DNA of 18,226 nucleotides, from assembly GCA_031276775.1 (NCBI GenBank), contig JAISML010000011.1, positions 1 through 18,226 of the forward strand, given 5' to 3'. The DNA comes from Eubacteriales Family XIII. Incertae Sedis bacterium (GTDB lineage: Bacteria; Bacillota; Clostridia; Peptostreptococcales; Anaerovoracaceae). The translations under genes were made by a program, and so were the position numbers. Under the pieces are notes generated by a model. The model saw only the letters and a list, made by a program, of their open reading frames with translations, was not told where the DNA came from and did not search any database. Below are positions 1 to 7,409 of this stretch, one piece after another; position 1 is the first letter of the stretch; each line of letters starts with the position of its first letter.

Positions 1-1250
1 TCTGTACGATAAAATCGTTCGAAGATAAACGGGAGTTCCTTTTCAGGGATGCCGATGCCGTCGTCGCACACCCTGACAATTCCGTTTTGGGCGCCTGCGG
101 TTGCTTCAATTCGGATATGGCCGCCATCCGGCGTGTATTGAATCGCATTGGAAAGCAGGTTTGTCACCACCTGAATCATGCGGTCTTTGTCCGCGTCCAC
201 GGCGGTGGCTTGGCCGTCAAGCGAGAGCGACTGCTTTTTGCTCTCCGCCTCCGCCCGCAGATTGGCAATCGCGATGGAAGCGACATCCAGTAAATCCACC
301 TGCGATTTATGCAATTTCAGGTCGCCGCTTTCAATCTTGGCGAGACGTTCCAAATCCGCGACAAGTCCGCCGAGACGTCTGATTTCATTGTGGCAGCTTT
401 TCAGGCGTTCGGGCGTAACCTCCCATAGCCCGCCGATCATAGCCTCCAAATGGGCGCCGACTGCCGCCAAAGGCGTCCGCAGCTCGTGCGCCACATCCGT
501 GGTCATGCGCTTCCTGAGATTTTCCTGCCCGGCAAGTGCGCCGGCAAGGTGATTGATTGCATTGACCAAATCGTTCAGTTCCCGCGTGTTTGTTCTGCTT
601 TCAACGCGGATATCGTAATTCCCCCGCGAAATCTGCCCGGCGATGTGCGCGGTTTTGATCACCGGGCGGGCAATTCGGCGCGCGAGCAGACCCCCCACAA
701 CGATGGAAAACAACGCCGCCAAGATGCCGGCCACCATCAACACGTTGTTCAGGGCGCTGATGAACCGGAAGTCGTTCTCACTGAAAAAATAGGGACCGTA
801 GTAAGTGATGGACACGGAACCGATCCTCCGACCTTCTGAATTTATGTCATAAATATGCGCTGCAAACCCACCTGTGTTTTTCACGCTTTCCATGCGCTTT
901 GAAATATCATCCATGATTTGATTGCATAGCGACATATCATGATTTTCGGCATCCCACACGGCGCTCCCGTCCGCATCGTACACCTTCAAGATATAGCCGT
1001 CGTACAGGGAGTACATGCCGACGGTATGCAGGAAATCCTTGTCCCATGCGCGCGTCGTCTTATGATACCGATTTTCCAAATCGCTGACGATGTTCTCACT
1101 CCGTATTTCTTCCTGCCGGGCGACATATTGCTCGAATGCACGATTGACAAACAGGCCGCCGAACACGCCGGTCAATGCGATGGTAACAAGAAGCGTAAGC
1201 AAGAGGGAGACAGACAGCTGTGTCCGCAGACTTCGCAATATTTCAACCAC
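1..1250 (-). CDS. Sensor histidine kinase, C-terminus cut by window edge
   Basis: Membrane sensor kinase that autophosphorylates on His and passes phosphate to the adjacent response regulator. Translating the minus strand gives 416 residues: TM1 about 12-34, an extracytoplasmic sensor region about 36-165, TM2 about 168-190, HAMP about 190-245, and a HisKA motif DVAHELRTPL with the phospho-acceptor His255. The HATPase domain shows an N box (NLLSNAIQYTP, from 364), a G1 box (DDGIGIP, 396-402) and an F box (FERF, 410-413); the G2 box lies beyond the window. The GTG start at 1250 overlaps the response regulator stop by 8 bp and has a GGGGG stretch just upstream; TTG at 1238 is an alternative. It is the last visible gene of the copA-copZ-regulator run, so copper or envelope metal stress is a plausible signal. 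The sensor region has no obvious Cys or Met-rich metal site, so the ligand is not established. Confidence 0.93.
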   Translation of the reverse strand, partial: MVEILRSLRTQLSVSLLLTLLVTIALTGVFGGLFVNRAFEQYVARQEEIRSENIVSDLENRYHKTTRAWDKDFLHTVGMYSLYDGYILKVYDADGSAVWDAENHDMSLCNQIMDDISKRMESVKNTGGFAAHIYDINSEGRRIGSVSITYYGPYFFSENDFRFISALNNVLMVAGILAALFSIVVGGLLARRIARPVIKTAHIAGQISRGNYDIRVESRTNTRELNDLVNAINHLAGALAGQENLRKRMTTDVAHELRTPLAAVGAHLEAMIGGLWEVTPERLKSCHNEIRRLGGLVADLERLAKIESGDLKLHKSQVDLLDVASIAIANLRAEAESKKQSLSLDGQATAVDADKDRMIQVVTNLLSNAIQYTPDGGHIRIEATAGAQNGIVRVCDDGIGIPEKELPFIFERFYRT

Positions 1251-1944
1251 CCCCGAACTTATACCCCAGTCCGTGAACGGTCAGCACGTACACGGGATTC
1301 TTCGGGTCGTCCTCAATCTTGCGGCGCAGATTTTTAACATGGCTGTCAACGACGCGATCATATACCTCCGACTCGCCTCTGAGCGCAGTCTCAATGAGTT
1401 CGTCGCGTGTAAACACCTTGCCGGGATATTTGATGAGCGCGGCCAGAATTTTGCTTTCGCTTTGCGTCAGGCTGACAGTTTGCCCGGCCTTTTGAAAGGT
1501 CTCTTTTTCAAAGTCCACCGCCAAATCGCCGTCATGGAAGGAATTGCGGACGACGAGCGGCAGCAGGTCGTCCCGCGATCTGCGAAGCACGGCGTCCGCG
1601 CGCGCGGCCAGTTCCTTCAGGCTGAATTGCTTTGTGATATAGTCGTCCGCGCCTATTCCCAGACCCTCCAACAAATCGTTTTCCTCCGACTTGGCTGTCA
1701 GCATCAGGATTGGAACCCGCGATTTCTTTCGTATGGCCCGGCAGACGTCCTCCCCTGAAATATCCGGCAACATGAGATCCAATACCACCAAGGCGATATT
1801 TTCGGAGTCAAATGCCGCGAGGGCGTCTTTGCCGTTTTCGGCAGTAAACGCGCGGAAACCCTCGCTTTCAAAAAGCGACGCCACAACCTCCAGAATCATT
1901 GGCTCATCGTCAACCACCAGCACATTTTTGCTTATTTCAGGCAT
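1243..1944 (-). CDS. OmpR-family response regulator
   Basis: DNA-binding response regulator, 233 aa, partner of the overlapping kinase gene. The receiver domain (about 6-120) has the acidic pair DDE near residue 12, phospho-acceptor Asp56 in LVVLDLMLPD and the Thr of LMLTAK at 83. A winged-helix output domain follows (about 135-233, ending VYVLTVHGLGYKF). The ATG at 1944 was chosen because GAGAAGG sits about 7 nt upstream; an in-frame longer form starting at 1980 has no comparable site. It begins 28 nt after the copZ stop, on the same strand. One oddity: the conserved Lys105 is followed by Gln (ITKQF), where nearly all receivers have Pro in the KPF motif, whose cis-peptide shapes the active site. 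Family assignment is secure; target genes are unknown, though autoregulation of the copper operon is likely. Confidence 0.95.
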   Translation of the reverse strand: MPEISKNVLVVDDEPMILEVVASLFESEGFRAFTAENGKDALAAFDSENIALVVLDLMLPDISGEDVCRAIRKKSRVPILMLTAKSEENDLLEGLGIGADDYITKQFSLKELAARADAVLRRSRDDLLPLVVRNSFHDGDLAVDFEKETFQKAGQTVSLTQSESKILAALIKYPGKVFTRDELIETALRGESEVYDRVVDSHVKNLRRKIEDDPKNPVYVLTVHGLGYKFGGG

Positions 1945-1972
1945 ACAAACACCTTCTCGCTGCCGACACCTA

Positions 1973-2182
1973 TTATGCAATCACTTGGTAGCCCGTGTCG
2001 GCGATTGCGTGGATAATCGCATCACCGGATGTGAGGGTGGCATCATACTTCACCGAAACCTCTTTTTTGCGCTTGCTGGCTTTTGCCTTCTTGATGCCGG
2101 GCAATTTCCGTATCGCGTCTTGTATGGCGATTTCGCAATGTTCGCAGGACATGCCTTCAACACGCAACGTTATCTTATCCAT
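1973..2182 (-). CDS. copZ: Heavy-metal-associated (HMA) copper chaperone
   Basis: Small cytoplasmic metal chaperone of 69 aa, the usual CopZ length, made of one HMA ferredoxin-like domain. The metal site is GMSCEHC (residues 10-16), the MxCxxC loop that binds Cu(I). The Glu-His between the cysteines resembles known CopZ/Atx1-type variants. The start is set by an AGGAGGT ribosome binding site 5-6 nt before ATG. It lies between copA upstream and the response regulator downstream, all on the minus strand, so it probably carries Cu(I) to the N-terminal HMA domain or membrane entry site of the ATPase. Basic residues around 35-40 (KKAKASKRKKE) are compatible with docking on acidic partners, but that is inference. 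Zn or Cd specificity cannot be excluded from sequence alone. Confidence 0.93.
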   Translation of the reverse strand: MDKITLRVEGMSCEHCEIAIQDAIRKLPGIKKAKASKRKKEVSVKYDATLTSGDAIIHAIADTGYQVIA

Positions 2183-2200
2183 CTTTTACCTCCTGATCTG

Positions 2201-2261
2201 CTGTAAGTCCAATTACTGTAAGTCCAAGGGCTCCGGCGACTACCGCCATTCATTTGGACTT
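2201..2261. repeat. Short direct and inverted repeats upstream of copZ
   Basis: CTGTAAGTCCAA occurs twice, at 2201-2212 and 2216-2227. The second copy contains AAGTCCAA (2220-2227), which is exactly inverted as TTGGACTT at 2254-2261. The block lies between copA and copZ, just upstream of the copZ ribosome binding site on its mRNA strand. It could form an 8-bp stem or bind a regulator. No promoter consensus is clear. Confidence 0.5.
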
Positions 2262-2268
2262 CTTCATA

Positions 2269-2361
2269 TTATACGCCTTTTTATACGCCTTTTCTTTTAT
2301 ACACCTTTTCTTTATATACGCCTTTCCTTTTGTACGCCTTTTCTTTTATACACCTTTCCTT
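2269..2361. repeat. Degenerate short tandem repeat between copA and copZ
   Basis: About six imperfect units of TTTATACRCCTTTYC, 12 to 17 bp each, run without interruption from 2269 to the copA stop codon. In the mRNA (minus) sense they read as purine-rich units with AAAGGYGTATAAAA at their core. The pattern is slippage-type expansion with point changes. The spacing is too short and irregular for a CRISPR array, and no protein is credible here. Confidence 0.8.
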
Positions 2362-4625
2362 TATTGGCTTATCGCTTTAAATCTTTTCAAACGCAGGGCG
2401 TTTGTGAGCACCGAAACCGAGCTTAGGCTCATGGCCGCAGCCGCGAAAATGGGATTGAGCAGGGGACCGCCGAGCAGATAGAGGAGTCCCGCCGCGATAG
2501 GGATTCCAATCACGTTATAGCCAAACGCCCAAAACAGGTTTTGCTTGATGTTCCGTATCGTCCGTTTGCTCAAATAGATGGCGGTGGGAACATCCGTCAA
2601 TTGGCTTCGCATGAGAACGATGTCCGCGCTTTCCATCGCCACGTCCGTGCCGGAGCCGATGGCGATACCGACGTCGGCCTGCGCCAGCGCGGGCGCGTCG
2701 TTGATGCCATCGCCAACCATTGCCACCTTACGCCCTTCGCCTTGCAGCTTCTTCACTTCGTTGGACTTATCCTGCGGCAGCACTTCGGCGAGCACCCGGT
2801 CAATACCGACCTGTGTTGCGATTGCGTCCGCAGTCCTGCGATTGTCGCCCGTGATCATCGCCACCTCAATGCCCATCCCGTGCAGGCTCTCTATCGCGGC
2901 CCGGCTGCTCGGCTTTACCACATCGGCCACGGCGACGATACCCGCAAGCTGTCCGTCCAGCGCGACGTACATAGGGGTTTTGCCCTCGCTCGCCAGCGCG
3001 TCGGATTCGGCTTCCAACGTGGAAAGGGCAATCCCACGCTCGTCCATCAGCTTGCGGTTTCCGGCGAGGACGATCCTGCCGCCGATCTGCGCTTCAATGC
3101 CGCGCCCCGTGATGGAGTCGAAGCTGTCGGTTTTCAAAAGCGCCAGCCCCCTGTCCTGCGCCCCGTTCACGATGGCCTGCCCAAGCGGGTGCTCGGAACC
3201 TTTTTCGGCAGAGGCTGTGATTTGCAGAAGCGCGTCCGCTTCCGCGTCCTCCGTCGTCAAAACATCGGTGACGGTCGGCTTGCCCTCGGTGATGGTGCCG
3301 GTCTTGTCGAATACAACCGTGCTGATTTTGTGCGCCGTCTCCAGCGCCTCGCCGCCCTTGATGAGGATGCCGTTTTCCGCGCCCTTGCCCGTGCCGACCA
3401 TGATCGCCGTGGGCGTCGCGAGTCCCAACGCGCAGGGGCAGGCGATGACCAGCACTGAAATGAAGATGGTCAGCGCAAATGCGACGTTGCCGCCTGTGCC
3501 GAAGTACCACGCGACCCCGGCAATCAACGCGATGGCGCACACAATGGGGACAAAATAGCCGGAAACGACGTCAGCCAACTGCGCGATCGGCGCCTTGCTG
3601 CCCTGTGCGTCCTCCACCAGCCTGATGATCTGCGCCAAAGCCGTGTCACTTCCGATTTTCTCGGCCCTGAACTGCGCCGTGCCGGTTGTGTTGAGTGAAG
3701 CGGCGTACACAGGATCGCCCGCTTTCTTGTCCACCGGCATACTCTCGCCCGTGAGCATGCTCTCGTCAATCGCCGTGCGCCCACAGGTAATCGTGCCGTC
3801 CACGGGAATCTTCGCGCCGGGCTTTATCACGATGACATCGCCGATTGCCACTTCCTCGATGGGAATTTCTTTCTCTGCGCCGTCCCGGATGACGATTGCC
3901 GTCTTGGGCGCCAGCCCCATCAGCTTCCTGATCGCTTCGCTTGTCCTGCCCTTGGATACCGCTTCCAGTGATTTGCCGAGCAGGATCAGGGTGATGATGA
4001 CTCCGGCTGTCTCAAAGTACAGGCTTTCCACCGCCCTGGAATTACCGTTTGCTATTTGAACGGTATTGTAAATGCTGTACAGCGCGGCGGCGCCCGTACC
4101 GATTGCGATCAGCGAATCCATATTCGGGCTGCGCTGCCGGAGGGCTTTGAAGCCAACGGTATAGAACCTGTAGCCCACGCCGATCGCCGGAATGACCAAA
4201 GCGAGTTCCAGCAAAGCGTAAACCAGCGGATCGTTCATCGGGTCAAGCCCTTTTGGATAGGGCAGCGTTATCCCGTACTGTGTCAGCATCGGCGCCATCG
4301 CAATGTACAGCAGAGGGAGAGAGAACACCGCCGAGACGACGAACTTTGTCCAAAGCGTCCTGATTTCCTTTCGCTTGCGTACCCGATCTTCATCCGCCGC
4401 ATCTGCCTTATCAATTTCAAGCGCTTGATATCCGGCTTTTTCAATTGCCTCTTTGATTGCGGGAAGCTGCACCGCAGCGCTGTCGTATTCCACAAACAGC
4501 TTTTCGCCGGCCAGGTTTACGTTGGCCTGCCCAATGCCGGAGAGCTTCCGCACCGCCCTTTCAATTCGCCCGGCACAGGCGGCGCAGGTCATGCCCCGTA
4601 TGCTCAGCGCTTGATGTTCCATCAT
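2361..4625 (-). CDS. copA: Copper-translocating P-type ATPase (P1B)
   Basis: Membrane pump exporting Cu(I) at the cost of ATP, 754 aa from the chosen start. Order of domains: one N-terminal HMA domain with MTCAAC (12-17); two N-terminal helices (from about 95); helices flanking the actuator domain, which carries TGES (292-295); the CPC ion-binding motif in the sixth helix (396-398); phosphorylation site DKTGTIT with Asp440; SEHPLGQ of the nucleotide domain; GDGIND (638-643); and two final helices ending in MSLSSVSVLTNALRLKR. The YN and MSxxS residues of the last helices are the Cu(I)-ATPase signature. ATG at 4625 is preceded 8 nt upstream by AGGAAAGGGG; ATG at 4655 and a longer in-frame form are alternatives. 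First gene of the minus-strand copper operon, divergent from an HxlR regulator. Confidence 0.97.
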   Translation of the reverse strand: MMEHQALSIRGMTCAACAGRIERAVRKLSGIGQANVNLAGEKLFVEYDSAAVQLPAIKEAIEKAGYQALEIDKADAADEDRVRKRKEIRTLWTKFVVSAVFSLPLLYIAMAPMLTQYGITLPYPKGLDPMNDPLVYALLELALVIPAIGVGYRFYTVGFKALRQRSPNMDSLIAIGTGAAALYSIYNTVQIANGNSRAVESLYFETAGVIITLILLGKSLEAVSKGRTSEAIRKLMGLAPKTAIVIRDGAEKEIPIEEVAIGDVIVIKPGAKIPVDGTITCGRTAIDESMLTGESMPVDKKAGDPVYAASLNTTGTAQFRAEKIGSDTALAQIIRLVEDAQGSKAPIAQLADVVSGYFVPIVCAIALIAGVAWYFGTGGNVAFALTIFISVLVIACPCALGLATPTAIMVGTGKGAENGILIKGGEALETAHKISTVVFDKTGTITEGKPTVTDVLTTEDAEADALLQITASAEKGSEHPLGQAIVNGAQDRGLALLKTDSFDSITGRGIEAQIGGRIVLAGNRKLMDERGIALSTLEAESDALASEGKTPMYVALDGQLAGIVAVADVVKPSSRAAIESLHGMGIEVAMITGDNRRTADAIATQVGIDRVLAEVLPQDKSNEVKKLQGEGRKVAMVGDGINDAPALAQADVGIAIGSGTDVAMESADIVLMRSQLTDVPTAIYLSKRTIRNIKQNLFWAFGYNVIGIPIAAGLLYLLGGPLLNPIFAAAAMSLSSVSVLTNALRLKRFKAISQ

Positions 4626-4692
4626 GGGTAAATCCCCTTTCCTGTTTTGCGGCATCAAATTTCCCTTGACCTTTTCCGCTTCACATAGTATT

Positions 4693-4720
4693 ATTATAGC
4701 GATAATTGCCCCAAACACAA
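4693..4720 (-). promoter_or_regulatory. Candidate copA promoter
   Basis: On the minus strand a perfect TATAAT (4698-4693) is preceded, with a 16-nt spacer, by TTGTGT (4720-4715), a weak -35. It lies about 68 bp before the chosen copA start, inside the AT-rich divergent intergenic region. The -10 is convincing and the -35 is not, which would fit an activated promoter. Confidence 0.55.
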
Positions 4721-4732
4721 GTATACACTTTA

Positions 4733-4762
4733 TTGTAATATAGTACCATAAATGATACTATA
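4733..4762 (+). promoter_or_regulatory. Candidate promoter and operator of the HxlR-family gene
   Basis: TTGTAA (4733-4738) and TACTAT (4756-4761) are 17 nt apart on the plus strand, a usable -35/-10 pair. The inverted repeat TATAGTA (4739-4745) / TACTATA (4756-4762) exactly covers the -10 and part of the spacer. That placement is what an autorepressor site would look like. The HxlR family binds such symmetrical AT-rich sites, but binding here is inference. Confidence 0.5.
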
Positions 4763-4891
4763 ACTGTCTGAAAGCCCGAAACGGATGAACGGACTGAACG
4801 TCCGTGGGTTTCGACCAATGCCTTGTTACTGTCTGCAAGCCCTGAACGGATGAACGGACTGAACGTCCGTGGGTTTCGACCAATGCCTTGT
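4763..4891. repeat. 65-bp tandem duplication, two copies
   Basis: The 64-bp block 4763-4826 recurs at 4828-4891 with three substitutions, all near its start. Each copy contains a perfect 6-bp inverted repeat, ACGGAC and GTCCGT, around TGAAC. The duplication fills the untranslated region between the HxlR-gene promoter and its ribosome binding site, so its mRNA leader would carry two identical small hairpins. The low divergence suggests a recent duplication. Confidence 0.93.
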
Positions 4892-4912
4892 GAACGAAAG
4901 GAAGGATGCCCG

Positions 4913-5275
4913 ATGCTTTGTAACCGTGACGAAGTCAACTGCCCTGTGGACGCGACATTGGACTTAATTGGCGGGAAATACAAATCGCTGATTCTGTGGC
5001 ACCTGATTGACACGACCCTGCGGTTTGGCGAGCTTCGCAAGCTGATTCCGACCGCCACGCCCAAAATGCTGACCCAACAGCTTCGTGAATTGGAAAAGAG
5101 CAATCTGGTAATTCGAACCGTATATCCGGTCGTGCCGCCAAAAGTCGAATATTCCCTGACCGGCTTGGGACGGAGCATAGAACCGATTTTATCAGCCATG
5201 TACGACTGGGGCGCGGATTACCTGAAAAGCCAAGGTCTTGAGGCAAACTGCTCCATGACGGCCAACCGGGATTAA
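4913..5275 (+). CDS. HxlR-family winged-helix transcriptional regulator
   Basis: Cytoplasmic DNA-binding regulator, 120 aa, typical HxlR size. Family signatures: CPVDATLDLIGGKYKSLILW (10-29), LRFGELRKLIP in the recognition region (36-46), KMLTQQLRELE (51-61) and the wing VPPKVEYSLTGLG (74-86). Cysteines at 3, 10 and 113 could make it redox- or metal-responsive, as for other family members whose N-terminal Cys is reactive. ATG at 4913 is preceded by AAAGGAAGG 7 nt upstream; a longer in-frame form starting at TTG 4823 would run through the duplicated leader and is unlikely. It is divergent from copA and convergent with the DUF2318 gene, their stop codons overlapping. Likely role: control of copA or itself; this is inferred from position only. 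Confidence 0.93.
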   Translation: MLCNRDEVNCPVDATLDLIGGKYKSLILWHLIDTTLRFGELRKLIPTATPKMLTQQLRELEKSNLVIRTVYPVVPPKVEYSLTGLGRSIEPILSAMYDWGADYLKSQGLEANCSMTANRD

Positions 5276-5838
5276 TACGACTGCTTCCAGTTGGCGAATA
5301 TCTCCTTGGACTCTTTCAGGAAGTCATAGGAAATCGTGATGGATTCGTCCGTCACGGTTTTGTCCTCCGCAAAAATCGGCCACGGATTGCAACCGCCGGC
5401 CTCTGTCTCGACGCGATCCATGGCAAACCGGTTGCCGCAGTTCCGGCATACAAGCTTATCGCCTGACTGCTCATAGTAGCCGCGCCCGGAATCATAGCAG
5501 ACATGACAGGTGTTGAACGCAGTGCGGACAGCGCCGTCCGGCGCCTTCACGGCGATGACCTCCATTTGCGTCCCTTCGACTTCCACCGTGTAGAAAGAAG
5601 CCGTGTCCGTGATGTCCGATACCGGAATGACCAACGCTTCTCCCTCAGAGACAATGCCCTCCGGCGTGGCGGATGTTTCCTGCTGTCCCACTTGTTGCCG
5701 CGCATCGCTGTTGCCGCCGTCCGCTTGGTTGCCCTGCCCCGCGCAGGCTGTCAGCGCGAGCGCCGGCATAAGCGTCAGAAACACTACGACCATAGCTTTC
5801 CGCCCCAAGTTCCCGTTGATTTTTCCCTGATGAAACAT
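5272..5838 (-). CDS. DUF2318 family lipoprotein with Cys clusters
   Basis: Predicted lipoprotein of 188 aa facing outward. A basic N-region and hydrophobic stretch end in the lipobox LTAC with lipid-attached Cys32. A low-complexity linker (33-65) leads to a DUF2318 domain with CHVC (111-114), CRNC (131-134) and GGCNPWP (Cys150). DUF2318 members are described as membrane-associated metal or iron-sulfur binding proteins of FtrD-like systems; the two CxxC pairs support metal binding here. ATG at 5838 has GGAGGGG 7 nt upstream. It starts 20 nt after the stop of the HMA-SafE-cupredoxin gene, so the two are surely co-transcribed and may form one extracytoplasmic metal-handling unit. Its stop overlaps that of the convergent HxlR-family gene. 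The bound metal (Cu or Fe) cannot be decided from sequence. Confidence 0.9.
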   Translation of the reverse strand: MFHQGKINGNLGRKAMVVVFLTLMPALALTACAGQGNQADGGNSDARQQVGQQETSATPEGIVSEGEALVIPVSDITDTASFYTVEVEGTQMEVIAVKAPDGAVRTAFNTCHVCYDSGRGYYEQSGDKLVCRNCGNRFAMDRVETEAGGCNPWPIFAEDKTVTDESITISYDFLKESKEIFANWKQSY

Positions 5839-5858
5839 TGTCCTGCCCCTCCTTGCAG

Positions 5859-7382
5859 TCACGGATATATTGCACCGTAGGCCCGTGGTTTTCGGCTTTG
5901 CCCCTTATCGTTTGATTTATCGCGGATCCCGCCGCCGGTATCGCAGCATGTGCCGGGACCGGGGGCGGACGGTTGGGAATATTGATCCGACTTGGGCTGT
6001 GTGTTGTCCGATGGCACGGCGACCCTGTCCGTCCTTTCTTCGACGACGGTTATGGAACCGCGTATCATCCCCATCCAGCACGAATACCCGAATGAACCGG
6101 CTTCGGACGGAGTGAACTCGATCAGGTTCTCGCCGGTCTCAAACCGGTGTTCGATATCGTATTCGGGAATCAAAATGCGGTTGTTGCATCCGTTGATACT
6201 ACCCTGCGGCGCGTCGATTGTCCACTTGACAGGCGTTCCTTTCCGGACGGTAATCGCGGGATACCTGCCGGACCGGAGCGTACTGTTTACGACTTGGTAT
6301 CCGTCCTCTATCACTACCTCCGCCGCGAGCGCGCTTGATTCTTCCGTCGCAGAAACAGGCAGGAAGCCCGGAGAAAAACCGGACAAGTTCCAACCCTGCG
6401 AGAACATCGACAACCCCAGCGCCGCCACCAACACCGCCCCGGCTGTCATGACCTTGCGCGTAAACTTTTTGCCGAGTACCGTGCCGAGAGCGCCAAGCCC
6501 GAACATCAGCGGCACGGTTCCCGCGCTGAACAGAAACATCGACAACGCTCCCGCAAACGGACTTCCGGTGGACAGCGCGTAAATCTGCATCGCCTGTAAG
6601 GGGCCGCAGGGCATCAGACCGTTCAGCAACCCGACAATCAGCGGACTTTTGCTCCTGCCTTTTTCCGCCTCGATTTTCCGGGAAAAATTTTTCGGCATCT
6701 TTGGGGTCAGTTTGCGAAGCCATGGGAAAATACCAAGCATATTGATCCCCATGACGACCATGAACACGCCCGCGACCAGTTTCAAGCCGCCCTGCATGGC
6801 GTTTGAAAACGTAATCACTGAACCGAGCGCCCCAACGACAAACCCCACCGCCGTGTATGAAATCACGCGCCCGAGGTTGTATAGGACTGTTGGACGAAGA
6901 ACGGAGGACTTACCGTCTCCTTCGCGTTTTTCACCCTGCGGAATACATTGGGAAAGATTGATCCCCCCGCACATGGCGGCGCAGTGAACGGAGGTGATAA
7001 GGCCGATTACAAAAAGCGTTCCATAACCCATGTTTGCTTCCGCCAACTGACTCGGAAACAGCAGATTCAGGACTCCGAACTGCTGCATCAGGAAGAACAG
7101 CGCGGCAATGATGATTGACAAGCCGACGGCGCGGCCCGTGTTTGGGGTTTGAGGCTCCTTTCCCGTCATTACGCTGTAGTCCAGTTTTTCTATCACGGTA
7201 CGGATGTCACGCAGCGAAATGACGTCCGTGTCGTATGTGACGTCGGCTGTGCCCGCACTGTAGCTGACATTCACGTCTTGAACGCCGGCGGTACTGCGCA
7301 GTTTCCTTTCGATTTTATTTTGGCAGTTTACGCAAGTCATGCCGCCGACGCGCAACTGCGTGGATTTTACGCCAAGGTTCAT
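5859..7382 (-). CDS. HMA / SafE-type membrane / cupredoxin fusion protein
   Basis: Predicted membrane metal transporter or metal-redox protein of 507 aa with three parts. Residues 5-72 are an HMA domain with MTCVNC (Cys17, Cys20). Residues 85-330 are a polytopic SafE/DsbD-like module whose two halves carry HCAAMCGG (134-140) and GLMPCGPLQAMQ (254-265), conserved Cys in membrane helices. Residues 360-447 form a cupredoxin-like domain with candidate ligands in NGCNN (Cys399) and YSCWMGM (Cys435, Met437, Met439). A Ser/Pro/Gly-rich tail with CC (479-480) follows. The start has AGGAGG 8 nt upstream. The name sulfite exporter given to this family is probably misleading; HMA plus cupredoxin ends point to copper passing from cytosol to surface. 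Operon partner of the DUF2318 lipoprotein. Confidence 0.93.
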   Translation of the reverse strand: MNLGVKSTQLRVGGMTCVNCQNKIERKLRSTAGVQDVNVSYSAGTADVTYDTDVISLRDIRTVIEKLDYSVMTGKEPQTPNTGRAVGLSIIIAALFFLMQQFGVLNLLFPSQLAEANMGYGTLFVIGLITSVHCAAMCGGINLSQCIPQGEKREGDGKSSVLRPTVLYNLGRVISYTAVGFVVGALGSVITFSNAMQGGLKLVAGVFMVVMGINMLGIFPWLRKLTPKMPKNFSRKIEAEKGRSKSPLIVGLLNGLMPCGPLQAMQIYALSTGSPFAGALSMFLFSAGTVPLMFGLGALGTVLGKKFTRKVMTAGAVLVAALGLSMFSQGWNLSGFSPGFLPVSATEESSALAAEVVIEDGYQVVNSTLRSGRYPAITVRKGTPVKWTIDAPQGSINGCNNRILIPEYDIEHRFETGENLIEFTPSEAGSFGYSCWMGMIRGSITVVEERTDRVAVPSDNTQPKSDQYSQPSAPGPGTCCDTGGGIRDKSNDKGQSRKPRAYGAIYP

Positions 7383-7409
7383 TTGACGCCCTCCTCCCGT
7401 TTTTCCGAT

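Noticed and set aside
2269..2361. Possible CRISPR array
   Set aside because: Units of 12-17 bp abut with no spacers and no cas genes are near; it is a degenerate tandem repeat.
2541..3558. Two open frames of over 300 aa on the plus strand inside copA
   Set aside because: Antisense to a fully convincing CopA with all its motifs; the translations have no family features.
4681..5199. 172-aa minus-strand frame across the divergent intergenic region
   Set aside because: It reads through the HxlR gene in antisense and the promoter region, with no family resemblance.
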